Source: an uncultured Kiritimatiellota bacterium (GTDB lineage Bacteria > Verrucomicrobiota > Kiritimatiellia > RFP12 > UBA1067). Taken from it: a stretch of 32,737 bases of DNA. Of the stretch, positions 1-9,147 are shown piece by piece (the first letter of the stretch is position 1; every line of letters begins with the position of its first letter). Location of the stretch: contig CAKTZI010000042.1 in assembly GCA_934635385.1 (NCBI GenBank), positions 1 to 32,737 on the forward strand. The letters run 5' to 3'. The notes beneath the pieces were generated by a model. That model made no database searches. It was given only the letters and a program-made list of their open reading frames with translations, and was not told where the DNA came from. The position numbers were made by a program, and so were the translations under genes.

Positions 1-713
1 CGCACCGCGAAGCCGCCCGTCACGGAGACGCGCACGCGGAACGCGGCCGCCTCGCCCGCCGCGTAGGCGCGCGGGCCGAGGAAGGATCCGAAGCGCGTGA
101 AGAACGTGCGCCCGTCCCACTTCCGGCCGTCCTCCGCGTTGTAGGGGACAGGCCGCTCCCATTCGAGGACGAGCGTGCGCCCGTCCGCGACCGGGTACGC
201 GAAGCGCCGCGCGCACCCGCCGCCGAAGCCGCCCGCGCCGTCGATTTCGGACGGGAAGATCCGCTCCCGTCCGTCCGCCGTCCAGGCGCGCCCGACGGCG
301 TCGTCCGCCGCGTGCTGGACGACGAGGCCCAGGCACTGCAGGCTCGTCGGCTCGCGGCAGGTCGCCGTCCACGTGCAGACGAGCGACCCATCGGGCTGGA
401 GGCTTGCGTCGAACGCGGCGTCGAAGCGGGGCTTCCCGCCGGCGCGGAGCTGCCAGCGGCGGCTCAGGCCCGCGCTGTCGAAGTCGCCCGACGTCCCCAG
501 GACGCCCGCCCAGCCCGGGGCGAATGCGTCGAGGCCGATCCTGAACGAGCCGCCGGACAGACGTCCGCTCTCGTCGACGCGGATCTCCAGCGGCTTCGGC
601 AGGTCTGCCGCGCATGCGGCGGCGGACGCCAGCAGGGCCGCCGCCAGGCACGCGCCGGCTCGCGCCGGCGCGGTGGCGACAGGGAGAGGTTTGTAGCTTG
701 GGGCGATGCCCAT
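1..713 (-). CDS. Secreted protein of unknown family, C-terminus off the window
   Basis: The frame runs from an ATG at 713 off the left edge, so only about 237 N-terminal residues are visible. The first 36 or so residues form a signal peptide: a proline/alanine-rich start, a hydrophobic Ala/Leu core and an AAACAAD-type cleavage site, so export is likely. The rest is beta-rich with many Trp and Gly, like the N-terminal sandwich of bacterial glycoside hydrolases or carbohydrate-binding proteins, but I see no catalytic motif and do not assign a family. It begins 28 nt after the stop of the discoidin protein upstream, with AAGGA about 13 nt before the ATG, so the two are probably co-transcribed. 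Confidence 0.7.
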   Translation of the reverse strand, partial: MGIAPSYKPLPVATAPARAGACLAAALLASAAACAADLPKPLEIRVDESGRLSGGSFRIGLDAFAPGWAGVLGTSGDFDSAGLSRRWQLRAGGKPRFDAAFDASLQPDGSLVCTWTATCREPTSLQCLGLVVQHAADDAVGRAWTADGRERIFPSEIDGAGGFGGGCARRFAYPVADGRTLVLEWERPVPYNAEDGRKWDGRTFFTRFGSFLGPRAYAAGEAAAFRVRVSVTGGFAV

Positions 714-741
714 GTCTCTCAATCCTTTCTTTTCGACTTGA

Positions 742-3340
742 TCAGCGGACAATCAGCAGAATCCCGCCACGGTGGATCACGAGCTTGCCGTTCTCATGCG
801 CCAGCTGGCGGTTCTTCTTCTTCTTGCCGTTGATCCGCACCGTCCACGAGGCGAAGTTCGCCGCCTCCGCGATTTCGCCGACCGTCAGCGGCACGACGAA
901 GCCCTCGCCGACGGACTTCGGGTCGGCGACCGTCAGGTCCAGCGTCCCGTTCGGGGCCGGCGTGAAGCACGTGATCGTGCCCGCCGTCTCCGCGTCGCCG
1001 TTCGCCGAGAGATGCTTGATGCTCAGCTTCACCGAGGAAAGATCCAGCGTGGCGCCGGGCGCGACGGACACGACGCCCTCTTCGCCGAACGGATAACGCT
1101 CGTCCGCATCGCCCGTCACGACGTAGGGCACGCCGTCGTTGTACACCGTGCAGTTCGTGCGGGGCGCGGACGCATCCGTCTTCTCGTCCAGCACGCACCA
1201 CGTCTTGCCGTCGGCGCTGCCCTCGATCTTCCAAGAGGTCGGGTTACGCTGGTACTGGGTGCCCGTGGCCGAATCGGCGGCCGTGGTGAACGTGTACCCG
1301 ATCACGCGCGCGGCGTCCTCGGGCAGGCGGAACGTGAACGCGACCGGCGCGTCCGCCGTCGGCTTCAGGCTGAACACGTACAGCTTCGTCGTGGCATCGC
1401 CGTCAAAGACGCAGTCGATGTTCTCCCCCCAGCTGTTGACCTTGCCGGTCGTCGTCAGCGCGACCTGATTGGCGGCAAGCGAATCGGGCGAATCGACCTT
1501 CGTGAACGTCCCCTGGTTGACGCGCGCACCGTCCGCCGCGTACAGCGAGAACTCCGCAATGGAGATCTGCTCCGCGCCGCCGTTCCCCGTGACCGTCACG
1601 CGGAAGAACTTGCCGCCGAACGAAGTACCGCGCGCGAACGTGCCGCCCAGCACCGCCACCGAGTTCCCCGTGCGCGTCCCCGCATCCGTCACGATCGTCC
1701 CGCCCCGGCTCTCGACGACGCCGGCGGCCATCGCCGAGGTGAAGCCCCGCAGATCCAGGTCGAGCGTGGCGCCCTCCTCGACGACGACATGGCCCAGCTT
1801 GGCGGTCGCGCCGCGCCCGGCCGGATACGCCACGGGGAATTCGCCGACCCACGTCCGGCGCTCCTCGTAGGGACCCATGTTCTCCCGCTTGTCGAGTTCG
1901 ACCCAGGTCTCGCCATCGTCGCTCGCCAGAAGCCGCCATGCCGCCGGGTCGGCGCAATTGTCGCCCACCGCCGAAGGCTTGTTGTCGTCCGCTGTCGCCC
2001 ACGAATAGCCCGTCGCGACGACCGGGGTGTCATACGTCAGCTGGACCCAGACCTTGTCGCCCTCGGCGGCGATGCGCTTGGCCCCGGCCCGCCAGTCAAA
2101 CCACTTCGTCTCCAGTTTCCCGTCAACCGCGTTCGTCGGCGCTTCGGTGGGCGAGCAGTCCCGCTCGCTCGAAGCCCATGTCAGGCGCGTGCCGTCCGCA
2201 AACGACGCCTTCCCGCCGGCGATCGCCGTTTCGCCGTCCAGCAGCTTGAACTCGGAAATCTGCGCGCCGTTCGCCGCCGAGCCGCGCGCGCCGTCAATCT
2301 TGAACCGGTAGTGGCGGTAACCCGAAAAGGCGACCTTCAGCGTCCCTTCCGAAACCGTGAAATCGACCGGCTCATCGGGCTGGACGAGCGTCAACGTGCC
2401 CGCGCCGCGCTTCACGACGGTCGCCGCCGCGTTCGGCGCATTCGTGAGGCTCGCGCCGAGCGTCAGGACGTGGCCGTCCGCCACGTCGAAGACCGTCTGG
2501 CCGGACGCCAGCCGGACGAGTCCGCCCGTGAACCGCGAATCCGCCGCGTCGCCGTCCACCGTCAGTTCGGGAATCTCGAAGCGGCAGAACTTGGACGCGC
2601 CAAACGCGAGCGAAGCGCCGGAACGCAGGGTGAGACCGCTCGCGTACTGTCCGCCGAAAACCGTGTCATCCCATTCAGAGCCGCCAAACGACGCAGCCGC
2701 GCCTGCCCCCTCTAGGACGATCTTGGGACTGCCCAGGCTCTGACCGGCACCTTTCGCCGGCGACAGGAGAGCGTTGTCGCGGAAGACGACCGTGACGTCC
2801 GTCCCCAGCGTCCCCTTGCAGTTGACGCGCAGCCGCGCCTTGCCGCCGATTGTCCATGTCACGTCGGTTGCCGCCGTCAGCGGCTTTCCGCCGTCCAGCA
2901 CGACCATGTGCGCATCCGGCCGCGTCCAAAGCTGACTCGCCGCGAGATGGACGCCGCCAGCGTTCTGGATGTTGACCTCGCCGTCGCCCGACGTCACGGA
3001 CAGGCCGCCCGCGCCCAGCGTCAGCTTGCCCGCACCCGTCAGGCAATGCTTGCCCGTCGTCGCGTATTCGATTCCGTAAGCGAGCACGTTCGAGGGGAGG
3101 GACACGCTCTTGCCCGAAATCACGGCGACCGCGCCGTCCTCCCAGTTGGCGGAGGTTCCCGACTCGTCCGTCCACACGCCGGTCGCCGTCCACTCGCCTG
3201 CGTCCTCCCCGGCATACGTCAGGCGTCGCGCCTCGCCGCGCACAAGCGGCGTGAACCCCAAGAACAGGGTCAGGGCGAGACTCAGTCGCGAGAAGCTACC
3301 CCCCCCCCCCGATAACTTTACGTTTCAGCGTATTTTTCAT
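742..3340 (-). CDS. Secreted protein with two F5/8 type C-like domains; start separated from body by a 12-G run
   Basis: The open body from the TTG at 3261 encodes 839 residues. Residues 1-310 are glycine-rich beta-strand repeats like those of autotransporter-associated or pectate-lyase-like surface proteins. Residues about 315-478 and 551-722 each resemble a discoidin (F5/8C) carbohydrate-binding domain, with 'W.....SDDGETWVELD' and 'IEGSADGKTWCVLDE' segments. The last 40 residues (ASWTVRINGK to the end) look like a sorting or closing domain. There is no catalytic motif, so surface glycan binding is the likely role. The best start is the ATG at 3340, with AAGGAAC 8 nt upstream; it encodes MKNTLKRKVI, then a Gly run at 3299-3310. 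With 12 G the frame hits TAG; with 11 G it continues into a hydrophobic signal peptide (LSLALTLFLGF) and the body. It is therefore either phase-variable or carries a homopolymer error. Confidence 0.75.
3299..3310 (-). repeat. 12-G homopolymer between start codon and signal peptide
   Basis: The plus strand has 12 consecutive C. On the coding strand this is G12 after the tenth codon of the discoidin protein. G12 gives ATC-GGG-GGG-GGG-GGG-TAG; G11 or G14 restores the frame to GSFSRLSLALTLF. Tracts of this length slip readily in bacteria and are also common sequencing errors. Confidence 0.85.
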
Positions 3341-3428
3341 CTGTTTTGTTCCTTTTTGGTTTTGTTAGTTTGCCAAACAAGATTCGCTTGTCCAGCAGAA
3401 AGAAAGGGCATTTCTCCCCTGACGCGGC

Positions 3429-3437
3429 ATGATACCA
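3429..3437 (-). promoter_or_regulatory. Extended -10 promoter of the discoidin gene
   Basis: The minus strand reads TGG-TATCAT with TTGCGC exactly 17 nt upstream, about 90 nt before the ATG at 3340. The TGG plus TATAAT-like core matches the other extended -10 elements in this window (5466, 25632, 29819, 32550). Confidence 0.5.
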
Positions 3438-3574
3438 AATTCCACGTCCCCGCGCAATCCCCCCCTGCTCTCTAAAAAAACGCGCCGGCCTACGTCTGAG
3501 AATTTTCCGCATGAAATTCTCATTTCTCGGTATCGGCACAAAACAGGCGCCCTTTCGCGATTTTCACGCCACTT

Positions 3575-3613
3575 TCATGGGGACAGACCCTGCAAATCAT
3601 GGGGACAGACCCC
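3575..3613. repeat. Direct repeat pair TCATGGGGACAGACCC
   Basis: Two identical 16-bp copies (3575-3590 and 3598-3613) are 23 bp apart. Each contains GGG-GACAGA-CCC, able to form a small hairpin. I recall similar words as REP-like sequences near Y1-type (RAYT) transposases, but no such transposase is in the window. Confidence 0.6.
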
Positions 3614-3836
3614 ACGAATTTCGACTCCACGAATTTTCTGTTGCGCTGTCGCGCGAACACGAAAAGCCACGAACACGCACCGATGGTGCGACACGAAAAC
3701 CGCCCGTCCGCCCATCGATTCACGAAAAGGCTTTCGCGCCGACCTCCCTGGCAATCCTGTCAATCTTGTCAATTCTGTCTAAAAACCCTCTTCGAGACCT
3801 CTGCGCCCGCCTATGAGAACAAAAGTCAATAGGCAG

Positions 3837-3852
3837 AATCGCCCTGGCGATT
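3837..3852 (-). terminator. Weak hairpin after the AAA-ATPase gene
   Basis: AATCGCC-CT-GGCGATT is a perfect 7-bp inverted repeat 8 nt beyond the stop at 3860. No clean T run follows on the minus strand, so it may stabilise the 3' end rather than terminate. Confidence 0.25.
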
Positions 3853-3859
3853 TCCGCTT

Positions 3860-5458
3860 TCACGGCGCGACGACTTCGACCTGGCGGTCGGAGAGGTTGC
3901 GCATCTCGGCGTCGAACGCCGCGCCGACGAGCGTCACCTTCTTGCCGCACCGCAGCCACTTCTCGTGATAGCCCTTCGCCTTGATCTGCGCGAGCGCGGC
4001 GGCAGCCGTGTCGTTCAGCTTGAACTCGAAGACGTACACGCCGCGCGGCGTCTCCACGACCGCATCGACGCGGCCCCGGTTCGTCCAGCACTCCGCGTGC
4101 GTCCGCGCGCCGATCAGCACGAACACCGCGTAGAACAGCGACTGGTAGTACTTCTCGCGCTTCAGCGTGACGTTCGCCGGGATGTTCGCGAAGAAGCACG
4201 AGAGCGCGTCCAGCATGTCGTCCACGTCGTCCGCCCGCAGGGCCTCCATCATCTGCGTCAGCAGCGAGGCGTGCTCGAAGCCGTCGAGGTGCGAGAACGC
4301 GACCGACAGGGACTCGTTGAACGCCTTGCGCACCTCGTAGTTCGGGCAGACGAGCCGGTAGAGCCGCTCCTCGCCCTCCTGGCGCGTCCCGCCGATCGTG
4401 AGGTAGCCCGTCTGGTAGAGGAGCGAGATCAGGGCCGGCCTGTCCGGCTCGTAGTTCGAGAACGCCGTCTGCGAGACCTCGATCTCGTCCAGGAGGACGG
4501 GGCTCCGTTCCATGAGCTTCAGGAGGAACGCCGGCGTCCCCGTCTCGAACCAGTAGGGGTCAAACTCGCCGGACGAGAGGCACTTGCCGACCGAGACGGG
4601 GTTGAAGACCGGCACCGCGTCCTGGTGGAAGCGGTAGCCGTCGTACCAGTGGACGAGCCGCGCGAACGTCGCCTCGGCGTCGAGGCCCTGCTTCGCGCCG
4701 AGTGCCGCGAGCGATTCGGGGAAGTTCGCCTTCACCTCCTCGTGCGTGTAGCCGAAGAGCGTCGCGACGCGCGCGTCCATCGAGAACTCGTTGAGGTTGT
4801 TGAGGTCGGAGAAGATCGACACCTTCGAGAACTTGCTGACGCCCGTCATGAACGCGAAGCGCTGAAGCCCCTCGCACGTCTTGATGACGGAGTAGAACGC
4901 CTTGAGTTCGTCGCGGATGTCGTTCACGTCCGGCTTGCCGAGATGCCCGAGGAGCGGCTTGTCGTACTCGTCCACGAGCAGGACGACACGGCCGTCCTTT
5001 CCGCTCGCAGGGTCAGGCTTCCCGTCAATCCCGACATTCCGGTTCGCAATGTCCGTCAGAAGCAGGTTGAACTGGTTTGAAATGTCGTCCCCGCCGCGCA
5101 GGGGCACCTTCAGGCGCTCCGACTCCTTCAGGAGCATGAGGCTGATCCGCTCCTTCACCTCGGCCAGCGTCTCGCCCTGGCAGCTGCCCATGTCGAGCTT
5201 GAGGACGGGCCAAGCCTTGTTCCAGTCCCAGGCCGGCTCGATGGCGAGGCCCCTGAACAGGTCGCGGCGCCCCTCGAAGAGGCACTGGAGCGTCGAGACG
5301 GCGAGCGACTTCCCGAAGCGGCGCGGCCGCGCGATGAAGAACTGCTTGCCGAGCGACCCGTCGGCGAGCGTCTTCAGGTTCGCCGTCTTGTCCACGTAGA
5401 CGAAGCCGCCCTCGCGGACGTCCTCGAACGAATAGGTGTCTGTCGCAATCTTCTCCAT
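3860..5458 (-). CDS. AAA-ATPase-like protein with C-terminal PD-(D/E)XK nuclease domain (DUF1703 type)
   Basis: This is the widespread two-domain family pairing an N-terminal P-loop ATPase (AAA-ATPase_like) with a C-terminal PDDEXK_9 nuclease fold. Counting from the ATG at 5467: an N-terminal YSFEDVREGGFVYVDKT segment; Walker A RPRRFGKS at 47-54; Walker B VVLLVDEYD at 162-169; a long helical middle; and the nuclease core with D468 and E481-F-K483, ending in the typical GYHEKW and LVGAAFD blocks. Length (532-535 aa) is normal and both active sites look intact. The cellular role of the family is unknown; mobile-element or defence roles have been proposed. I chose the ATG at 5458 because the one at 5467 overlaps the -10 element; transcription would then begin at about the start codon. 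It is a lone gene. Confidence 0.88.
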   Translation of the reverse strand: MEKIATDTYSFEDVREGGFVYVDKTANLKTLADGSLGKQFFIARPRRFGKSLAVSTLQCLFEGRRDLFRGLAIEPAWDWNKAWPVLKLDMGSCQGETLAEVKERISLMLLKESERLKVPLRGGDDISNQFNLLLTDIANRNVGIDGKPDPASGKDGRVVLLVDEYDKPLLGHLGKPDVNDIRDELKAFYSVIKTCEGLQRFAFMTGVSKFSKVSIFSDLNNLNEFSMDARVATLFGYTHEEVKANFPESLAALGAKQGLDAEATFARLVHWYDGYRFHQDAVPVFNPVSVGKCLSSGEFDPYWFETGTPAFLLKLMERSPVLLDEIEVSQTAFSNYEPDRPALISLLYQTGYLTIGGTRQEGEERLYRLVCPNYEVRKAFNESLSVAFSHLDGFEHASLLTQMMEALRADDVDDMLDALSCFFANIPANVTLKREKYYQSLFYAVFVLIGARTHAECWTNRGRVDAVVETPRGVYVFEFKLNDTAAAALAQIKAKGYHEKWLRCGKKVTLVGAAFDAEMRNLSDRQVEVVAP

Positions 5459-5465
5459 GCCGCAC

Positions 5466-5474
5466 ATTATACCA
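5466..5474 (-). promoter_or_regulatory. Extended -10 promoter placed for a leaderless mRNA
   Basis: The minus strand reads TGG-TATAAT-GTGCGGC-ATG. Only 7 nt separate the -10 from the ATG at 5458, so the transcript should begin at or next to the start codon without a Shine-Dalgarno. The gene for the small secreted protein at 29811 has the same 7-nt geometry. Confidence 0.55.
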
Positions 5475-5534
5475 TAAACGGCACGTCCGTCATCTCACCC
5501 AATGCGACAATTCCAGGGGATCGGCACAGTCCTC

Positions 5535-7250
5535 TTATTTCTGCGGCGTCGCTGTCCCCGACGGCCCCACATTGCCCCAGCGGTCAACGCTGCGGACGGC
5601 GTAGTTGCCTTTCGCGCCCTTCACGTCCAGCCGCGTCGCGACGGTCGAGGCGATCTGCTTCCCGTCACGGAACACGCGATAGTAGACATGATCGGGGTCG
5701 GTCGCGGCATCCCAGACGAGCGCGCCGTCGCCACCCAGCGTCACGCCCCCGACACTCGGCGGCGTACGGTCGACGTAGTCCGTCGTCAGGAACGTCATCG
5801 ACTTCGCGGGCAGCGCGACCGTGAACACGCCGCCCGTCGCCGACACCGTGCCGGAGGCCGCCTGAAGGTCGTTGAAGGCGTTCATCGGCGGGTTCGACGA
5901 CTCGTAGACGATGCGGCGGAGCGGCTGGTGGAGAGACGGCGTTCCGTCCGTGCGCGTCTGCCAGGTCGAGCAATCGACCGTCACCTCCTTCGCCGGGCCT
6001 CGGTTGATGAGCGCGACCGACACGGAGCGGTCGGCGTTGAAGACCGCGCCGCCGCGCAGCATCGGGTCGGCGAACGCGCACGGTAGCACCGTCGCGTTCT
6101 TGCGGAAGAGCTTCACGAGCCACCCCATCGCATACAGCTCCTCATAGGCCGAGTAGTCGCGGTCAACGCTCGACCAGCGGAAGACGCCGCACTTGTTGTA
6201 CTTGCCGTCGATGCGGTAGCCGCTCTTGCCCGCCGAATAGAAGGCCTGCTCCGCTGGAGAGTCGCCGTTCTCGATCACGAACGGGTCCGGATAGTCGACG
6301 AAGCTCCAGTCCACGCAGGCGACCGCGCCGTTGTTCATCGCCGCGAGGCCGATCTCGCATTTCGCGAGAACGCTTTCGCCGCGCGTCTCGGGCTGGCGCA
6401 GGTGGTAGCTCGTGTCGTCCTGCATGACCGGCGAGCGTCCGGGCGCGGGATGGAACCCCCACTCGCCGAGGATGTAGCGCTTGTTGGCGGCCTTGCGCGC
6501 GAATTGCACGAGGCGGTCGAAGTAGTCGTTATACTCCTGCCAAAGCCCCAGGTCATCCGTGCGGCGGCCGTAGACGTACCAGTGCGTGCAGAACGCGCCA
6601 ATGTAGTCGTTCATGTTGTCCCGCGCCCATTCGAGGCCCGCCCAGATCGCCTCCGGCTTGCGCGTCACCGCCTCGTCGGTCGAAAGCAGCCGAATGTCGA
6701 GGCCATGGCGGCGGAAGGCATGGAAGAGTGCGGCGTTGTAGGCTTTGTAGGTTTCCCACTTCTTCTCGTGGCTGAACCAGTTCCAGCGGTCGCCCGCCAT
6801 CAGCTCGTTCGTCAGGCAGTAGTAGCGGATCTTGCGGCAGTTGCGGACATTGATCAGGTAATCGAGGTTCTTCGCGACCTTCTCGGCATACGCCTCCGGG
6901 TCCAGCGTGTCCGGCAGGGCCGGCATCGCGCATGGCACGGCATAGAGCGTCGTCTGCGCCCGGCGGAACGTGAGGTCGTAGTAGTCCGCAAACGAGTCGA
7001 GCTCGGCTTTCGTCGAATTCGCGAAGCCCGTATAGACGCGCGCGAAGCTCGGCGAAAGCTCGCGGAACGTCTTCAGCACGCGCTGGTCGCGAAAGTCCTC
7101 CGGCATGATGTGGAGGAAGTTCGCCTCCGAGTTCTGGAAGCCGAATCCGTTGAAGAGCCAGCGGAAGTAGGGTTTCGTGATCGTGACATCCGCCGCCGAA
7201 GCCGCGCACACGGACAGCAGACTGGCGGCTGCGACAATGCAACGTCTCAT
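5535..7250 (-). CDS. Secreted clan GH-A glycoside hydrolase with C-terminal Fn3-like domain
   Basis: This 571-residue protein has a signal peptide (about 1-20, ending SAA-D) and a TIM barrel of retaining clan GH-A type. The acid/base is probably E149 in CLTNELM, where Asn-Glu ends strand 4, and the nucleophile E263 in ILGEWGFH at strand 7. After the barrel come a beta domain (about 390-495) and a fibronectin-III-like module (about 500-566, WDAATDPDHVYYRVFRDG). GH39, GH30 or GH5-like groups are all possible; I cannot fix the family or substrate by eye. It lies 27 nt downstream of the PfkB kinase gene with a good AGGAGAAG ribosome site, so it is probably co-transcribed with it and may release the sugar or uronic acid that the pathway consumes. 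Confidence 0.8.
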   Translation of the reverse strand: MRRCIVAAASLLSVCAASAADVTITKPYFRWLFNGFGFQNSEANFLHIMPEDFRDQRVLKTFRELSPSFARVYTGFANSTKAELDSFADYYDLTFRRAQTTLYAVPCAMPALPDTLDPEAYAEKVAKNLDYLINVRNCRKIRYYCLTNELMAGDRWNWFSHEKKWETYKAYNAALFHAFRRHGLDIRLLSTDEAVTRKPEAIWAGLEWARDNMNDYIGAFCTHWYVYGRRTDDLGLWQEYNDYFDRLVQFARKAANKRYILGEWGFHPAPGRSPVMQDDTSYHLRQPETRGESVLAKCEIGLAAMNNGAVACVDWSFVDYPDPFVIENGDSPAEQAFYSAGKSGYRIDGKYNKCGVFRWSSVDRDYSAYEELYAMGWLVKLFRKNATVLPCAFADPMLRGGAVFNADRSVSVALINRGPAKEVTVDCSTWQTRTDGTPSLHQPLRRIVYESSNPPMNAFNDLQAASGTVSATGGVFTVALPAKSMTFLTTDYVDRTPPSVGGVTLGGDGALVWDAATDPDHVYYRVFRDGKQIASTVATRLDVKGAKGNYAVRSVDRWGNVGPSGTATPQK

Positions 7251-7277
7251 TTCTCTTCTCCTGTTCTCTTTTCCGTT

Positions 7278-8318
7278 TCACCGCTGCACGCGCCCCGAAC
7301 CGTCGCCCGCCATGAGCTGCCGCACCTCGGCCACGGTCGAGAGGTTGACGTCCAGCTCAATCGAATGCTTGAGACAGCTCGCGGCCGCCGCGTACTCGAT
7401 GACGTCCTGCGGCTTGAACCCGTGGCCGAGCGCATAGAGAAGCCCCGCCGCGAAGCTGTCCCCGCCGCCCACGCGGTCGATGATGTGGACGTTGTAGTCG
7501 CGCGAGAAATACGCCTTTCGTCCGTCGAAAAGCATCGCGCCCCAAATGTTGTCGGACGCGCTGATCGAGCGGCGAAGCGTGATGGCGACTGTCTTGAGGT
7601 TGGGGAACGCGGCCTTCAGCTTCTGCGCGACGCCGACGTAGCCCGCCCGCGAGAGCTTGCCGCCCGTCACGTCCGAGTCGTCCGCCTGGATGCCCAGCAC
7701 CTTCTCCGCGTCCTCTTCGTTCGCGATGAGGTGGTCGACGGAAGCGAGCAGCCGCGTCATCGTCCGCCCGGCAGTCTGCGTGTCCCACAGGTTCTTGCGG
7801 TAGTTGAGGTCGCATGAGATCCGCGCACCCGCCTTCTTCGCGGCCTTGCAGGCATCTTCGCAGATGCGGGGCAACTCGCCGCCAAGGGCCGGCGTGATGC
7901 CCGTGAAGTGGAAGTAGTCCGCGCCCTTCAGAAGCGACTGCCAGTCGAAGTCGCCGCGCGTCGCCTCGGTGAAGCCGGAATGCAGGCGGTCGTAGATGAC
8001 CTTCGAGGGACGTTGCGAAGCGCCCTTCTCGCAGTAGTAGATGCCGAGGCGTTCGCCGCCGCGCGCGACGCCCGAGACGTCAATGCCGAAGCGGCGCAGC
8101 TCGCCGAGTCCTGTTTCGGCGATTGCGTTGTCGGGGACGCGCGTCACGAACGCCGTCCGCTCGCCCATGACCGCGAGCGACGCGCAAACGTTCGACTCCG
8201 CGCCCGTGTAGTAGGTCTCGAAGAACGGCGCCTGCGCGAACCGACGGTAGCCGGGCGGCGAAAGCCGCAGCAGGAAGTCACCGAATCCAACGTATTTTTT
8301 GCTCTTGCTTTTCGACAT
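7278..8318 (-). CDS. kdgK: PfkB-family sugar kinase, probably 2-keto-3-deoxygluconate kinase
   Basis: A ribokinase/PfkB kinase of about 346 residues that would phosphorylate a sugar acid with ATP in the cytoplasm. The N-terminal GFGDFLLRLSP opening and the YYTGAESNVCASLAVMG substrate-side motif are typical of KDG kinases. The C-terminal PfkB signature DRVGGGDSFAAG carries the catalytic base (the second Asp, about D287). Two tandem ATGs occur (8321, 8318); AAAGGAGAG is better spaced from the second. KDG specificity is inferred from context: UxuA, which makes KDG, is in the operon upstream, and both transcription units share the same upstream box. No KDPG aldolase gene is in the window. Other keto-sugar kinases of the family cannot be excluded. 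Confidence 0.82.
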   Translation of the reverse strand: MSKSKSKKYVGFGDFLLRLSPPGYRRFAQAPFFETYYTGAESNVCASLAVMGERTAFVTRVPDNAIAETGLGELRRFGIDVSGVARGGERLGIYYCEKGASQRPSKVIYDRLHSGFTEATRGDFDWQSLLKGADYFHFTGITPALGGELPRICEDACKAAKKAGARISCDLNYRKNLWDTQTAGRTMTRLLASVDHLIANEEDAEKVLGIQADDSDVTGGKLSRAGYVGVAQKLKAAFPNLKTVAITLRRSISASDNIWGAMLFDGRKAYFSRDYNVHIIDRVGGGDSFAAGLLYALGHGFKPQDVIEYAAAASCLKHSIELDVNLSTVAEVRQLMAGDGSGRVQR

Positions 8319-8349
8319 CATCTCTCCTTTATCGACGTATCGGGGAGAA

Positions 8350-8379
8350 AGTTTAGCATAACGGCGACGAGACTGGCAA
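8350..8379 (-). promoter_or_regulatory. Promoter of the KDG kinase gene
   Basis: TTGCCA (8374-8379), an 18-nt spacer and TAAACT (8350-8355) on the minus strand, about 30 nt before the start codon. The 18-nt spacer equals that of the uxu operon promoter. Confidence 0.5.
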
Positions 8380-8407
8380 CAGGGCTTGTTCCTTTTCCGC
8401 GCAACAT

Positions 8408-8420
8408 AAAAGTCACAAAT
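8408..8420 (-). promoter_or_regulatory. Shared regulatory box, copy 1 (ATTTGTGACTTTT)
   Basis: This 13-bp word is identical to the one at 13356-13368. It ends exactly 28 nt upstream of the -35, at roughly -65 to -77 from the predicted start of transcription. It contains TGTGA, like a CRP half-site, but no matching TCACA follows. Confidence 0.55.
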
Positions 8421-8912
8421 ATTGGCGGATGCCTTCCGTTGTCCAAGGTGCTACGCACGACCACAAAAACAGTCGCCCGCATTTTGGCCCGTCGGCCCGA
8501 CAGCTCGCGCGAACCGTCCTACGAGGAGTCGCCACCATCGCCACACGTCAGTCTATCAGACGTGACAAGCCATTCCCCTCGGCAAGATGCGTCTCAACAA
8601 GCGAAACCCCTGAGGCGATGGGCGATCCTCTCCGTCCTCTCGCGCGACTGTCGGCTCCTCCGAGCCAAGAGCGACTGGCGTCGCCTCGCCGCACGGAACA
8701 GAACATTGCGTGAGGAGCGGGCGGGACGGCCGAGCGCCGAGCGGAGAGAGACGGGCGGACGCGGTTCGCCGCACACGCCGCGAAGGACGCGCGGGGCGAG
8801 GAGACGTATTCGGCGACGACGCCCCGCACGGGGATTCGCGGATGCGGGCGGCGGGAGCGGACGCCCGGCGAACGGCAGCGAGGCCGAGGACGGCCCGCAA
8901 GGCCGCGATTGA

Positions 8913-8956
8913 GGCCGTAGGCCGAAATGGCCGGAGCGCAGCGGAGGCCTACGGCC
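8913..8956. repeat. 11-bp inverted repeat GGCCGTAGGCC / GGCCTACGGCC
   Basis: Perfect 11-bp arms (8913-8923 and 8946-8956) with a 22-nt loop in the gene-free kilobase. No T run follows on either strand, so it is not an obvious terminator. Confidence 0.6.
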
Positions 8957-8987
8957 GACGCGACGAACTCGACCAGAAGTCGCCAAC

Positions 8988-9147
8988 GCGGCGCGCTTCG
9001 GGGCCGCAGCGGGGCGGACCGCTTGCCGGACGAGGCGAGTTGGGCAGAACTGCGGCCTGCGGCTGACCTCGCGGTCGCCGCACGGCCGCCAGGACGCCCA
9101 AGTCGCCCGCCCGGAAGCGCGAGCACCGTTGCCCCGAAGCGCGCCGC
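8988..9147. repeat. Long inverted repeat with perfect 17-bp arms
   Basis: The arms GCGGCGCGCTTCGGGGC (8988-9004) and its exact reverse complement (9131-9147) enclose 126 bp. Partial complementarity continues inward: a GCCGGACGAGGCGAG stretch near 9018 faces CGCCCGCCCGG near 9106, so the whole is a nested imperfect palindrome. Confidence 0.6.

Larger units (their letters stand above)
3341..3859. other. Gene-free intergenic region with short repeat units
   Basis: No convincing gene lies here; the short open frames have no ribosome site, domain or sensible composition. It contains the promoter of the discoidin gene, a pair of GGGGACAGACCC repeats (3575-3613), a repeated CCACGAATTT (about 3612-3640), a stretch of CACGAAAA/CCACGAAC words (about 3657-3730), and at about 3751-3780 degenerate ATCCTGTCA units resembling the ACAGGATT unit of the nested palindrome at 31 kb. 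Confidence 0.6.

Noticed and set aside
772..2715. Long plus-strand open frame opposite the discoidin gene
   Set aside because: It is arginine/alanine-rich, has no domain or ribosome site, and is an antisense shadow of a GC-rich gene. The same holds for the long plus-strand frames at 3965-5080, 6402-7817, 12764-15781, 16431-19358 and 19494-21080.
3318..3539. 73-codon minus-strand frame upstream of the discoidin gene
   Set aside because: It covers the promoter and start region of that gene and its peptide is basic without any domain.
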